Below, in pieces: positions 10,620 to 21,725 of a DNA stretch of 64,000 nucleotides. The DNA is from Tigriopus japonicus. Lineage: Eukaryota > Arthropoda > Copepoda > Harpacticoida > Harpacticidae. Position numbers and translations under genes: made by a program. Below the pieces are notes generated by a model. It was not told the origin of the DNA. It made no database searches and saw nothing but the letters and a program-made list of their open reading frames with translations. The stretch is taken from contig CM021313.1 in assembly GCA_010645155.1 (NCBI GenBank), positions 4,457,345 through 4,521,344 on the forward strand, written 5' to 3'. The stretch's first letter is position 1, and every line of letters begins with the position of its first letter.

Positions 10620-12260
10620 TCAAGGTGAGTTCGAGATCTCCATATCCTGAGTTTCCAAGGATTCTTCCGTGGTTTTGCTGGATCTCCCTTTGGTATCTGG
10701 ACTTTCAAAGCCGGCCTCTTCTTGATCGTAATCCCGTTTCAAGCCCTTATTCGTTTTTCCATCATCTTGGGAAGGTTTGCGATCTCGGCTCCGACTTCGT
10801 TTCTTTTCCTTCCGATCCTTGGAACGAGATCGTTTTCTGTCGCGCGATTTCGATCGCTTGCGATCCCGAGATTTCGAGCGTTTCCGATCCCTGGAGCGAG
10901 ATCGTTTCTTGCGATCGCGGGATCGAGATCGTTTCGAGCGTTTACGATCCCGAGATCGGCTTCTTTTACGGTCCTTGGATCGAGACCGACGCTTTTCCCG
11001 ACTTCGTGACCGCACCCGAGATTTGGAATCACGAGAAGAGCCGTTTTCCCTCCCATTTCCCACCGATTCACCATTCTTCTCCTCGCTCTTGCTGCTCTTG
11101 GACTCGGATGCGGATTTGTCCTTGTCCTTGTCTTTGTCTCGACGTTTGCGGTCCCTGGAACGTGATCGTGAAGAGCGCTTCTTCCGATCTTTGGATCGGG
11201 ATCGAGAACGACGTCGCTTGCGATCGCGCGATTTGCTTCGGGTTCTACGTTTCCGATCTTTCGATCGAGTTCGGCGTCGATCTCGCGATCGAGATCGTCG
11301 GCGATCGCGACTCCGCGACCTTCGACTGCTGTAATGGGAACGACCTCGATCTCGAGAACGCGATCGGGGGCGTCGTGAATGAGACCTGGATCTGGATCGA
11401 GAACTGCGCCCATTCCCACTCAACATGCCCATCAGTGGATCCACCGCGGCTGAGACCAGACTTTGCGCCTCCTTCACCTTCGTCATGGCTTCCTCGATTT
11501 CTCTTTGAGCGGCTTCATTACTCTTGTTAGTGGGCTTGGAGATGCACGTGAGCGCGTGGTTAACTTTAATGGTCGTGTTGCCAATCTGTTGATCATTCAT
11601 CTCCAATGCCGGAATCACCGAGCTCTGGTCCGTGAACTCAATGAGCGCATACTTTTCCGCGTCATTCTCACGCGTACAAAACCGGAAGAACTTGACCTCA
11701 CCCGCCGCCGAAAACACCTCCATACATTGTTGGGCCGAAACACTCGAATCCAATCCAAACAACGTGATTGTCCGTCGAATCGTTTCCACATCTTGATTAG
11801 AAGTATGCGCCGGAAGCGGCGGATACGGCGGCAAGTGACTCATGGTCTCTAATCGCGGGTCATACGTGACAATATGATGACCTTCCACCCGATTAACCAC
11901 ATTAGGTGGCATTTTAACCTCCCCTCCCAAGCCATTATCCCGTTTAGCTCCTCCAGCTTGAGCCATGATCAAGCCCGTATGCTCATCAGGCACAATATCC
12001 GTGCCTATGGGTGTTAAAATGATGGCTCGATCAATGAAGACCGTGTTGTTGAGATGCTGGGCCACGGCCAACGAGGTGGGGTCGGCGAATCGCAAGAAAC
12101 AACATCGTACTTGGACGTAGACGGCGGCATCGCGAACAGTTGGGTATAAACGGATTTCCTCGACGCGTCCAATGTGAGAGAACAAGGTTAGCATTTGATC
12201 GCGGGTGGCTTGTGGGGCGATGTTGGTCACCTGAAGCACCCGATTGGACCCGAAGTCCAT
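10620..12260 (-). CDS. SREK1: SREK1-like SR-family splicing regulator (two RRMs plus RS domain)
   Basis: A nuclear RNA-binding splicing regulator of 546 residues in one exon. RRM1 (about 5-85) reads VLQVTNIAPQATRDQMLTLF and continues to FADPTSLAVAQHLNNTVFID, a close match to the first RRM of vertebrate SREK1. RRM2 (about 160-240) begins IRRTITLFGLD, with EVKFFRF as its RNP1-like strand. The linker helix EAMTKVKEAQSLVSAA and then an extended Arg/Ser- and Arg-Asp-rich tail (about 285-510) match the SREK1 layout. The start at 12260 is the first ATG before RRM1. Because the RS domain is built from repeated codons, open frames also appear on the opposite strand (10777-11334); these are shadows. 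A poly(A) signal lies at 10125-10130. Confidence 0.92.
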   Translation of the reverse strand: MDFGSNRVLQVTNIAPQATRDQMLTLFSHIGRVEEIRLYPTVRDAAVYVQVRCCFLRFADPTSLAVAQHLNNTVFIDRAIILTPIGTDIVPDEHTGLIMAQAGGAKRDNGLGGEVKMPPNVVNRVEGHHIVTYDPRLETMSHLPPYPPLPAHTSNQDVETIRRTITLFGLDSSVSAQQCMEVFSAAGEVKFFRFCTRENDAEKYALIEFTDQSSVIPALEMNDQQIGNTTIKVNHALTCISKPTNKSNEAAQREIEEAMTKVKEAQSLVSAAVDPLMGMLSGNGRSSRSRSRSHSRRPRSRSRDRGRSHYSSRRSRSRDRRRSRSRDRRRTRSKDRKRRTRSKSRDRKRRRSRSRSKDRKKRSSRSRSRDRKRRDKDKDKDKSASESKSSKSEEKNGESVGNGRENGSSRDSKSRVRSRSREKRRSRSKDRKRSRSRDRKRSKRSRSRDRKKRSRSRDRKRSKSRDRKRSKSRDRKRSRSKDRKEKKRSRSRDRKPSQDDGKTNKGLKRDYDQEEAGFESPDTKGRSSKTTEESLETQDMEISNSP

Positions 12261-14127
12261 CTTGGCGAAGGTTAGGAATCCCTAGGGCGTCGATGGAGGG
12301 TTCTATTCACGGGGATTGAGGAATTTGTGGGGAACGTTGATCCAAGCGGGATGATTTTGTTGTGAAGACTGAAAAAGAGAGAAAGAGAGATGGACAGTGT
12401 TGTGGGATTTTTGATCGGCCAAAAGTGATCGGACTACAAGGTAGAATTCTGGATCAAAGCAAGAACCACTGAATTTCATGGAGTGGGAGGTTAGCGATGA
12501 GAATGGTGAACTTCAGTAGAATCAAATCAATAGTATTCCTCTCCATATGAGCCCTATCTAACTTGAGGTATGTTACCTATTTCAATTTTCAGCTCAATGA
12601 AGTGCTGGAGTGAAAATTTATGCCCTCGCAAACTTGTTTACTGAAGAGTGTGTAGATTAAAGGATCTAGCCTTTTGGGGGAAAAACAATCTTTACTTACA
12701 ATTTAGTCATTTTTAGTGAGATGGGCACTGAATTTTGGGGGAGCATAACTTATGCTTTTGACTCCTGACTCTCTCAACACAACCAAGGCCTTATTAATAG
12801 AAGAACTTGATTCTATTAGAAAGCATGACTATCATCACTGACCTTCAGCTCTGAGAAATTCAATGCTTATCGACCGACCAAATTAAAAGTGCGTGCTTGC
12901 ATGATGGGTTTTATATAATGCTGACAAATAATTAAGGCTTTTGAACGATTGTTTGTTATCCCTTGCTATGGACAACCTGCAAAGACATCTCTCAAGGCCA
13001 ACCAACACCGTGCATGCACTCAAGAAGAAAAATATCAGAAAAAATTAAGAATTTGAGTTTATATTGTGAGGTTGAACTAATCAATCAGTTTTGAAATGGT
13101 TTAGCTACATGAAATAGGACATTTGGTTACTTTCTTGGCCCATTTACCTGAACTATTACATTTTTTGTCTCGTTTTAAGTCACTGTCAGTGTACAAGGTG
13201 GTCGGGAACTATGGATACATTTTTGCTACATATGTCCCTCTGATGAGCGCACAATACTAGATCTTGGTGAAGACAATTCAATGATTTCTTAGCGAAATGA
13301 GTATAATTCAAGTGGCAAGACATTTGATCGCAAGAACCTTGAAACTCTAATGCAAAAAAATGTTGCTCTAAGAATGAGGGCAGAATTTTTTTGTGCATTT
13401 GATCACGTTAAAATAACCAAATCTACCAATTAAGTACCTTGAGTACAGATTTGTGACAAATATGATTTCAAAATTAGGTTCCCTGATCAAATTTGTCACA
13501 TTTGGAGAAACAAATGCTACCCAGTATATTAGATCTCTTAGATATAAAATATTGCCCGTCGGCATTCAACCTTTTCTTTGTCAAGGGATCTTCAAAGACA
13601 AATGTTACTTTCCTGTCTCTTTCGATAAACAGTGGTGACACTGCCGTTCAGTTCTGCCAATGGCTCTCCTTAAAGCTGCCCCAGCCAAAACCTCAGTAAA
13701 ACCACAACTTCGAAAGTTAAAAAATGGTTCCAACCTAAAAATTCATAAAAAGTATTGCAAATTATATTGGATTCATTCTGAATTAATGCTCAAATAATAT
13801 CTCTAGGCTTTCTGATTCTCAACTAGCAATCAAAAGAGTAAAAATCTAATCAATACTCATTTCAACTTCCTGATCCGCTTTTAGGCCAATATGGACTTAG
13901 CTGACGTCGAATAAATAATCGATATCATTCACAAAATATTCTTCCATAAAGCCAATTCTGATCCAAAAATAAAGCTAAAAAACAAATTTTTTATGAAAAC
14001 AGTTTGTGTGTATTGGTCCATGTCTTTTTCATACGATAACAAAGCCTATTTCAATGAGTCAAGTTGGCCATGTTGTCACAAATTTTGACATCCCTGAATT
14101 AGTCAGCTGATGGTTTACATGCCCACG
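12261..14127. other. Intergenic: SREK1 5' region, foldback repeat, otherwise nothing seen
   Basis: Between divergent genes SREK1 (-) and eL20 (+). It holds the foldback element at 12451-12872. The remainder (12873-14127) is AT-rich without supported genes. Confidence 0.5.
12451..12872. mobile_element. Diverged foldback (long inverted repeat) element, copy 1
   Basis: The left part (CAAGAACCACTGAATTTC, about 12461) recurs inverted at the right end (GAGAAATTCAATGCTTATC, about 12851-12869). Between them are matching inverted blocks such as GATGAGAATG and ATAACTTATGC. The left arm also matches 41303-41407 plus 41969-42050, and the inverse of 42520-42742, so this is a dispersed family with inverted arms. 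No coding capacity. Confidence 0.6.
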
Positions 14128-14147
14128 CTGTTTCTCTTCCTTTTCCG
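14128..14147 (+). promoter_or_regulatory. Pyrimidine-rich (TOP-like) start region of the eL20 gene
   Basis: A TTTCTCTTCCTTTTCCG tract lies about 75-90 bases upstream of the ATG. Ribosomal protein mRNAs typically begin inside such a tract and are translationally controlled through it. The exact start site is inferred. Confidence 0.4.
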
Positions 14148-14218
14148 CTTCGCGTTTCACGGAGTGAGTTCTCATTTGAGATTTGTGAGACTTTTCCGGC
14201 CAGAATTGTGAGGTCAAG

Positions 14219-15720
14219 ATGCGCGCTTCCGGCACGTTAAAGGAATACCGTGTGATTGGTCGCAAATTGCCGACTCCCGAGGAGCCCGAGACGCCTTTGT
14301 ACCGCATGAAGATCTTTGCCCCTGATCAAGTTGTGGCTAAATCGCGGTTCTGGTATTTCTTGCGTCAACTCCGCAAGTTCAAGAAGACCACTGGCGAGAT
14401 CGTTTCGGTGGAGGAGATCCGGGAACAAAAGCCCCTCAAGATCAAGAACTTTGGTATCTGGTTGAGGTGAGATTGAATTCAGCAAGGCAAAATGTTGATA
14501 AGTGTAAAATGCAAATAGGTATTCTGATTATTGATGTCAGCTGTAATAAACCTTGTTTCATTCCTTTAGTGTTGAAGGCAAAGCTTTATGTATTTTTAGC
14601 AAATTTATTAGATCGACGCATATTTCTACACATTGCTTTTTGGAATTACATTTTGGTTTTATTGGTCTTCATAGGGTAGGTTTTAGTGCACCTATGAAAA
14701 TTGATTTAACTACTACAAATCTTTTTCAATCTTCGCTTGAATTGAAATTGTCCTTCGACCTTTCTTTTTTAAGTTTTCATATGTACCAAAGATTATCATC
14801 GGAGTGAAAGACAAAACTGTTGATAATTTTGCTTCAAGGGTACCGAAACTTTTTCGTGTTAAAAGTATTTTTATTGTTTCCAAGTGTCAGAACGGCAAGC
14901 TATGTTGTTGGCTTAATTTCGTCAAGTTTGGAAGCACATACAATGTCAAAGTACTAAAAAAAGTTGCCAATTTGTCAGTCTCTTTTGATTGTACTAGCCA
15001 TCAAAAAAATATCAGCAAACTCGGTTGAGCATAATTCCTGTAAGTAAGAGGTAATTTGTCAATGGTGTATTGAAACATTTTCTCTGAAAACCTGACAACC
15101 CATTTGTTACAACTTCTACTAATAACACTTCAAAACATTAACATTCAAAATTTGGAGATGTCTTATACATCAACGACACTGTTAGGCCCTGAATATAAAT
15201 CCCAAGACGTGTCAATTCCAAGTTCGACCTTTGGTGCGAAACTTCGGGCCGATGTCTTGGCAAAGGAAACCGCTTCGTTTTCACACCCCGATCCTCATGA
15301 TTTCATGATGGTGGTCATTTGAAGAAGGCGCCACATTCCAACACCTCTTTAGCCTCTCTTCTTACATCCCAAACCCTTGACATCCCAAACCCTTGACAAC
15401 CCAAACTCATGTCATGTTTCTTGTCCTCCTCTCATAGATACGATTCGCGATCCGGTACCCACAACATGTACCGCGAATACCGCGACTTGAACGTGAGCGC
15501 CGCCATCACTCAATGCTACCGTGATATGGGAGCCCGTCACAGAGCTCGTGCTCACGCCATCCAGATTATTCGCGTGGAGCCCGTGGCCGCCTCCAAGACC
15601 CGTCGTCCTTTGGTTCAACAGATGCACGATTCGAAGATCAAGTTCCCTCTGACATCCCGCGTGCAAAAGCGGGGAGGATCACTCTTCAAGGCCAAGAGAC
15701 CCGACACCTACTTCCAATAA
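14219..15720 (+). CDS. RpL18A: 60S ribosomal protein eL20 (RpL18A)
   Basis: Structural protein of the large ribosomal subunit. Two coding exons, 14219-14466 and 15438-15720, join in phase (AG plus A gives Arg) to 176 residues, the same length as the human protein. The N-terminus has [29 protein letters not shown], cut here to the part [11 protein letters not shown] as the diagnostic motif. The second exon has [14 protein letters not shown] and ends in KRPDTYFQ. The 971-bp intron is unusually long for this window and carries an apparent H/ACA snoRNA. Poly(A) signal AATAAA at 15797-15802. Confidence 0.97.
15201..15338 (+). ncRNA. Candidate H/ACA box snoRNA in the eL20 intron
   Basis: A GC-richer island in an otherwise AT-rich intron folds as hairpin-hinge-hairpin-tail. 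The 5' hairpin is closed by CCAAGACGT (15202-15210) pairing with ATGTCTTGG (15252-15260), with an inner AAGTTCG/CGAAACTT stem and an internal loop. The H box AAAGGA (ANANNA) is at 15262-15267. The 3' hairpin is closed by CGCTTC pairing with GAAGGCG (one bulge), with an inner TCATGA/TCATGA stem. ACA at 15333-15335 lies exactly three bases before the proposed end. Total about 138 nt, normal for the class. It is known that the human RPL18A gene hosts H/ACA snoRNA U68 (SNORA68) in an intron, so orthology is an attractive inference; the guide target was not worked out. Confidence 0.65.
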
Positions 15721-15796
15721 GCAGCGTTCTATGTGTGTCCGGGCCCTTCATGACTCTTTTCTGGGGAGGTCCGCGACATGTTGTGCTATGGAGTTA

Positions 15797-15802
15797 AATA
15801 AA
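15797..15802 (+). terminator. Poly(A) signal AATAAA of RpL18A
   Basis: AATAAA 77 bases after the stop codon in a compact 3' UTR. Confidence 0.7.
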
Positions 15803-17042
15803 TGCGAACAGTCTCTACCAATCTGCCAATCTTATAAATAACTTTTAAGCCTTGGCTGTAATAGCGAATTCATTTGTACAAGTTAACATGGCCCACCGCA
15901 GTTGAACAACTTGCTGATAACGTCATGTGAAATGGAGTACCTTAACACGAAATAATGAAATACTTCAATTAACCAATACTTTGTCATATGCAAACTATGC
16001 ATTCAACGAGAAATTTCCCACATTCGGTGAAAAATAGTTGGGCATTAGGTAAAGGGATTTTTTAGAAAACAAATCTTAACATTTTTCTCGGCCTTGAAGC
16101 AAAGATGGAGGGCGTCCTTTGATCAAAGCAAGAAAACCTGTTGATCTTTTTGGTCTTCTGAATTTCCAAGATTTGATGGGTGGACTTCCTGGCCATTCAA
16201 TCCCAGACTTTCAATTGAAAATGAAAAAAATGATCATATTCTTGAACACATCGGAAAGACAAAGTCGAGAAATTCGCTTTTTCGAAATTCGAAAGAAAGA
16301 AAGAAAGGCATCTTTGCTTCACTTTTCAGCTAGAATTAGAACTGTTGTAATGGATTTGGGTTGAATGTAAGAATCGTTTCCACCAAAATAGGTAACAGCA
16401 TATTTAAATAATCAGTGTTTTTGAGGAAGTGCCAAACTGTGGACTTCAATTCATCCAAAGAGCATTGAACTTAGTGAGCGTTATTTTTAACATCTGATTT
16501 GATCAGCCTTAAAGTCAAAAATTGTGCCGAACCTTGTTAAGAAATTGCCAATATCAAGTTAAATTTGGGGTATGTTTTTAAGAAGTTAAGGAACCTCTGA
16601 AAGAAACATATAGGAACTTTTTAACCCTTTTTCAAATGAAATCACGATGTAAATCAATATCCAAGAAATACAAGGTACACAGATAAATGTATTGTTCAAC
16701 TTTAATAACTTCAAAGCTCTTGAATCAGAAGCGGAAAACAATAGAAAAGTTCTTAACATCAAAAGTTAGTCGCAGTTCATCATGGGTTGGTGGGAATGAG
16801 GATTACAATTTCATGACTGCTTTCAAACGTCCTACAGTGTTCTTACCACACATTCACAAAATCGTCCAATTCATCAATCAAAAGGGTCTCGAGTTACTTT
16901 TCCCCCATAAAACAGCTGACTTCGGGGGATTTTATGTAGAAATAAACCGGGTAATAATCAATTCTAAATTAGGTATGGTATGCATATGTAGAGGAAACGG
17001 AGTGCAACAGTCTCTAGAAATGCCTCGGATTCACTAGTTGAT
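15803..17042. other. Intergenic, no gene seen
   Basis: Convergent spacer between eL20 (+) and V-ATPase a (-). An open frame at 16687-17037 has no recognisable domain or start context and likely overlaps the V-ATPase 3' UTR on the other strand. Confidence 0.5.
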
Positions 17043-20000
17043 TCATTCGGCTTCAGCTTGTTCCAATATGGCCTCAAATGAGAATGGGATGAAGAGGTAG
17101 CCTTCTCCTTTGTAGAATTTCGATTGGAACTCCACCCAATGAAGACGAAGAGTATGCAAGAAGGCCGAAAGACCTTCCATTAGGCAAAGAATACTCACTG
17201 TGCAGGCAGCCCAAAACGCGAAAAAGGCCCATAAAATCACTCCTCCATACCTAAAAGAGCAAGACATGACGAATGAGAACAGAATAAAAAACTAAAAATT
17301 GGTTAAGTTGAGTTAAAATTAGGGATGAGCATTTTCAAATATCTTGCATATATGATTTTAGGTCTAAAAATGGCCATTGTTTGATATTGCTTAGTTATAT
17401 ATTTTTGACTATGACTGTTGCATTTGCCAATTTTGATGTACATAAACAAGAGATCGAAATTTTGTCGAACATGAAACGAGACGAACAAATTTTGATCGAA
17501 AAAGTTTTCGAGTGCATTCATTTTCATGACTAACTAGGCCATTTAAAGATTTAAAAATCTTTGCCAGAAATCTGCTCTCCCAACTTGAATACAAACAAAT
17601 TGGTTCCAAATATTACTCAAGATTAGGAAGATTTAATAACTTTGAACAATGCAAGACTCATGGCATTTAATATTTTTGGGGATTTTTCTTGAAAAGTATC
17701 GAACATCTGAGAAAAGCTGGTGTTGGAATCGACACCGGTTTTGCCTTATCCCTAAATTTTAAAACCTGCCATTTTAATGATGTTCTAATTCATGAACCAA
17801 TCTAAGCAGATAAGCCCGTTGAATCGTTATCAAATAAAGGGGGAGTTAGCTAGATGATCAAGTAATCAAAAGCAATCTAGCGCTCTCACTCACCATTGAT
17901 CCACGCTCAGGCCAATTCTTAGGACCATGTTCCAGAGCACATCTGACAGTTGGGCGTGAGCCAAGGACAACGCCCACAGACGCAAATACGAGGCCGTATG
18001 CGACACCGATCCCAAGACATACTCAATAGTATGGATTCCCTGCAGGATCATCGTCTCCCCAAAGTCAAAAGGTGCCTCTGACGTGCCCTCATGACCCCCT
18101 CCACCAGCCCCATTGACATCCATGCGAGGACCTTGAGCGGCCTTAGCCATGGCCTCTTTCCGAAGGACGAAAGGCTTGGCGAACATCATCACTGGAATGC
18201 ATGCCACAGCCACCAAGACCAACAACGTCTGGAAGAAGCTCTGTCCAGCATACATATTGGGCTCACATCCAGGATCCGTGACCTCGTTAGGCTTGAACAA
18301 GACCATGTTGATAAACGTGATCAGGATACTAGGAGCACAACGCTCGGAAATGGCAAAATCCTCAGGCTTGTCATTGGCATAGTAGGTGGCCCATTTGTGG
18401 AACATGAGCAGAGCCAAGTAGCCAAACATGGCACAGAGGAAGATGATCTGCGGAATGAACTCGGTGATGATGTTCAAAGGCTTCTTGAAGTACTTGTGGT
18501 TGCCATAGGACATCATGACGCCGAAAACCATGTGGATTACACCCAAAATGATCGAGAGCTTCATCTTGAAAGCGTTCAAGAACATGATCTTGTTTTCCGA
18601 CACCTGCCAAATGGGATCCACTCCAAATGGATAAGGTGTGCCATACCAACCTCTGGGCTCATTGGGACTGATCATATCGCTCTCTTCGGCCATAATCGTG
18701 CTTGAGGATTGATAGGCGTGCCAAGAGGACCCAAAAATGTTCAAAGATTTACTGAACACATCATTATAGAGAAGACCGGCGTAGATGGAAAAGAAGCTCA
18801 TGAGAGCGATCAAGTATCTCCCGGCAAAAAAGATTCGCCAAATCTCGGAGTCGATCTTGCGAGCTGCCAATTGCTTTTCCTTGAGACACATCCAAACCCC
18901 GAAACACATGACAATGATCCCGTGACCGAGGTCACCAAACATGACGCTGAATAGAAACGGGAACGTGATAATGGTGTAAACCGCAGGATTGGTTTCGCGA
19001 TAAGTGGCCACTCCGTAGGCATTAATCAAGGCCTGGAAAGCAGAGGTGAACTTATTCGTCCGGAAGAAAGTGGGTGGGGATTCTTTGGTAGTCATTTGGT
19101 TGAGAATGGGCGCCACCGACGATCCGGATTTCTCTGTACCTCTTCTCAAAGCCAATTGAATGGCCTCGATGTCGGCGGTCGGGATCCAGCATTCCGCAAT
19201 CAGACACTTTTGCGTCACGTCCAGGTTGAACATGTTCAAGGTGTGGTAAATGGCCTTGATCTTGCGGACCTTGACAAACCAGACCTTGATGTTCTTGGCG
19301 GCTGCCACCAAAACCCGATGACGATGATCATTGGTCTGTCCCAAGACCGTGTTGAGATCCTCCAATCGTTGCATCACACCCACAGCCATTTCTCGACGAT
19401 CGGCAGCTTGATCCGGACAAGGATAAAGAGTGGCTCGGAAGCCTTCGCAAATCTTCTTGACACGAGACTTGAGTTGTTCACCTTGGAAGAAGATAACGAA
19501 CACGGATTTGAGCACTTCATCGCCTGCTTGTGGATCCTCGAGGGCGTCTTCGATCTCCGCTTGTCGGAGGAACACATTGCCTCGACACGCCCGCCAAAGC
19601 ATGCGTTCAAAGGCCGGTAGGCGTTCCCGAAGGATGACTCCGGCGACGAAACCGAGTTGAAGGGAACCACCTCCACCGCCTCCGCCTTCTTCCGGGATGA
19701 GCTGTTGATGCTGTCCCACTTGCGGATCGAGTTGATCTTGCTCTTCGAAGAACTGCTGGGTTTTCCGAAGGATGTGCTTCAACTCGGTCAGTTCGAGGAA
19801 GTTCTTCTTGAGTTGTTCCGCGTTCTGATTGACTTCTTGAAGCTCGTGCTCCAGTTTCTCGAACGTGGCTTCCAGATCAATCATTTCACGGGGCTGAGGA
19901 GCATCGGGTGTGTCCGGAGAATCCATCATGGGAATGTCGTCCTTCTTGATCTCTTTCTCGAGAAACCGCAACTTGCGCTCCATTTCGTCGCAACGGCGCA

Positions 20001-20435
20001 CTTCATTGACAAACTTGCGCTGAAACGCATTGGTATCCGGATTCAAATCGCGGAATTGCACCAATCCAAGCTCTCCCAATTCCGACACACATGCATAAGC
20101 GGCCTCAGACTGGAACAAAATTGGAACATGATCTCGCGGTCCAATTCGACATTTAAGCTAAGATTTGTCAGGATCGTCTCCATAAAGATAGATTTTTCCA
20201 TTACCTGGAGGAAGAGTTGACACAAGGCCATTTCTTCACTCCTAAACATGCTGGTCATGATGTCCCTTTGGCTGGCGGTGGGTGGTCCCTGGGCCTCATA
20301 GACCCCATCCACACCCTCATCATAGTCGCCCTGTTCCTGGAGCTGGTAGGTCTCACCCCCATCATACCCGGCACCATTCTGGTACGAGTTATCCTCCCAA
20401 GTGTTATCCTCGTAACCGTAATTCTGCCCCGACAT
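17043..20435 (-). CDS. V-type proton ATPase 116 kDa subunit a
   Basis: Membrane subunit of the proton channel sector (V0) that carries protons past the c-ring in vesicle and plasma membranes. Exons, in order of transcription: 20435-20205, 20109-17894, 17250-17043; in phase, 884 residues. The cytoplasmic domain starts at [15 protein letters not shown] and continues as [15 protein letters not shown] and [12 protein letters not shown]. The C-terminal channel part has about eight helices, including [20 protein letters not shown], whose buried arginine is essential in the family, and ends with [13 protein letters not shown]. Odd: the ATG at 20435 adds about 59 acidic, Tyr/Gly/Asn-rich residues ([11 protein letters not shown]...) before the usual start. 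A spliced 5' UTR is predicted (donor near 20570, acceptor near 20461); its second exon holds a two-codon upstream ORF (ATG CTC TAG) just before the start. An internal start near [10 protein letters not shown] is the alternative. Confidence 0.95.
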
Positions 20436-20460
20436 GATGCTAGAGCATCTAAAAAACTGC

Positions 20461-20580
20461 GCAAACGTCAAAAGATAAGTGACACAGTAAACAGGCCTGC
20501 CTCATTAATCTCTGAGTAAACATACGTTTTGCAATAATATGCAAGACAAGTGAACTTACCTGGTTCTTTGGACTCAATCT
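20461..20580 (-). other. Predicted 5' UTR intron and leader of the V-ATPase a gene
   Basis: On the minus strand a donor CCAG/GTAAGT near 20570 and an acceptor TTTGACGTTTGCGCAG near 20461 bracket an intron of about 110 bases lying just upstream of the start codon. This supports 20435 as the first coding ATG. Confidence 0.5.
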
Positions 20581-20759
20581 CTGAAAAAGTGAATGGATCA
20601 CAAGACACACGACTCAGGGGAGTGGAAGTAGGGAATGAAAGTGGTCCCAGCAGCAGCTTGACTCCAATCGATAAAATGGATAGAAAGCCAGGCGAAGGCC
20701 GTCCGTGGTTGTCGATTTTTGGCGAGGTTGGGCTAGGATTGGCAGTGATTCAGTACTAG

Positions 20760-21725
20760 CAGGGCCTTAATCCTTCAAGAACAAGGACCTCTGAAGATCA
20801 ACCCTCCGACAATATTCAGGATAGTTCATGGACGCTGATTGTAAGAGGACCTCGTCATCAGCGTCATAAACGTCGATCGAGGCCTTCACTTTTACTTCGT
20901 ACTAGAACTTTGATAGAGCTTGAAGGAAGGCAGGGAGGTTGGCCTGATAGAACACGCACGCGTCAAAGAATGTCGAGAAGTGCCTGAAGTAAGGAAGGAA
21001 GGAGGGAAGAAAGAGCGGAGGACTGGTTTAAGATGAGGCGGGAACAACCATTGTTGTAGTGGTGCTAATTTAACACCGAGTTTAACTGTACAAATTTAAT
21101 ATTCTAAGCAATACTAGAACTATATATCAACAATCACTTCTATGAAAAAAGGAAGAGAAAAGGTTCATAAAAATTATAATAACAAGAAGCAGAAGATTTT
21201 AGCACAGGGACAGTTCTTCCAACAAGAGCTAATGGTAACAAAGGCCCACAAATAAACAATCAGAGAACTGTGAGCCCGCAAGCATAATAATACTATAAAA
21301 GCTTTTGAGCCCACTATTTTGGTCTTTCCAAATAGTTCCTGGGCCCACCAAAAATTACAATTAGGTTCACATACGGACCCCGCCCTTCTATATATTTGCC
21401 GACCCCTGCTTTATGCCTTTACAAAAGCGCATCAGAAATAATGCCAAGTGGAACACTTTTTGAGCGTGACTACAAAAATTACGTTCCTGGGTTGGGGTTG
21501 TAATCATGAACATCGATTGATCTGTTAAAAGTAATATTAACAGGTCTAAAAGTAGAAATGCTACACTTTAGAACGACGAAAATCTGAAAGGCGAAAACTT
21601 CAATTCTCGTCTTTAGCACCTGATTTACGTTTTCAAGGGATCCATAATTCATCACTAGCAGGTTTTGAATTACAAGCGTAGGTTTGGATTTCAAAGTCTT
21701 TATTAAATTTAATTTTTTCAGATCG
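20760..21725. other. Intergenic: V-ATPase upstream region and a transposon fragment
   Basis: No gene seen. It holds a hAT-type fragment (21235-21408) and AT-rich sequence, and would include the 3' UTR of CINP at its right end. Confidence 0.5.
21235..21408 (-). mobile_element. Fragment of the CAGGGGTCGGCAA hAT-like family
   Basis: It ends in TTGCCGACCCCTG, the inverse of the CAGGGGTCGGCAA terminus seen at 48685. It also shares several degenerate GGGCCCA/GGGCTCA blocks with that element. The other terminus is not recognisable, so this copy is old or truncated. Confidence 0.55.

Noticed and set aside
10777..11530. Long + strand frames (185 and 301 codons) opposite the SR protein
   Set aside because: They are shadows of the Arg/Ser/Asp-rich repeats of SREK1; composition is the mirror of the RS domain and there is no start or domain support.
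14164..14206. Mini-intron in the eL20 leader (GTGAGT to GGCCAG)
   Set aside because: About 40 bases, shorter than any supported intron here; the leader is more likely unspliced.
18091..20220. Several 170-200-codon + strand frames
   Set aside because: Antisense to the clear V-ATPase subunit a coding exons.
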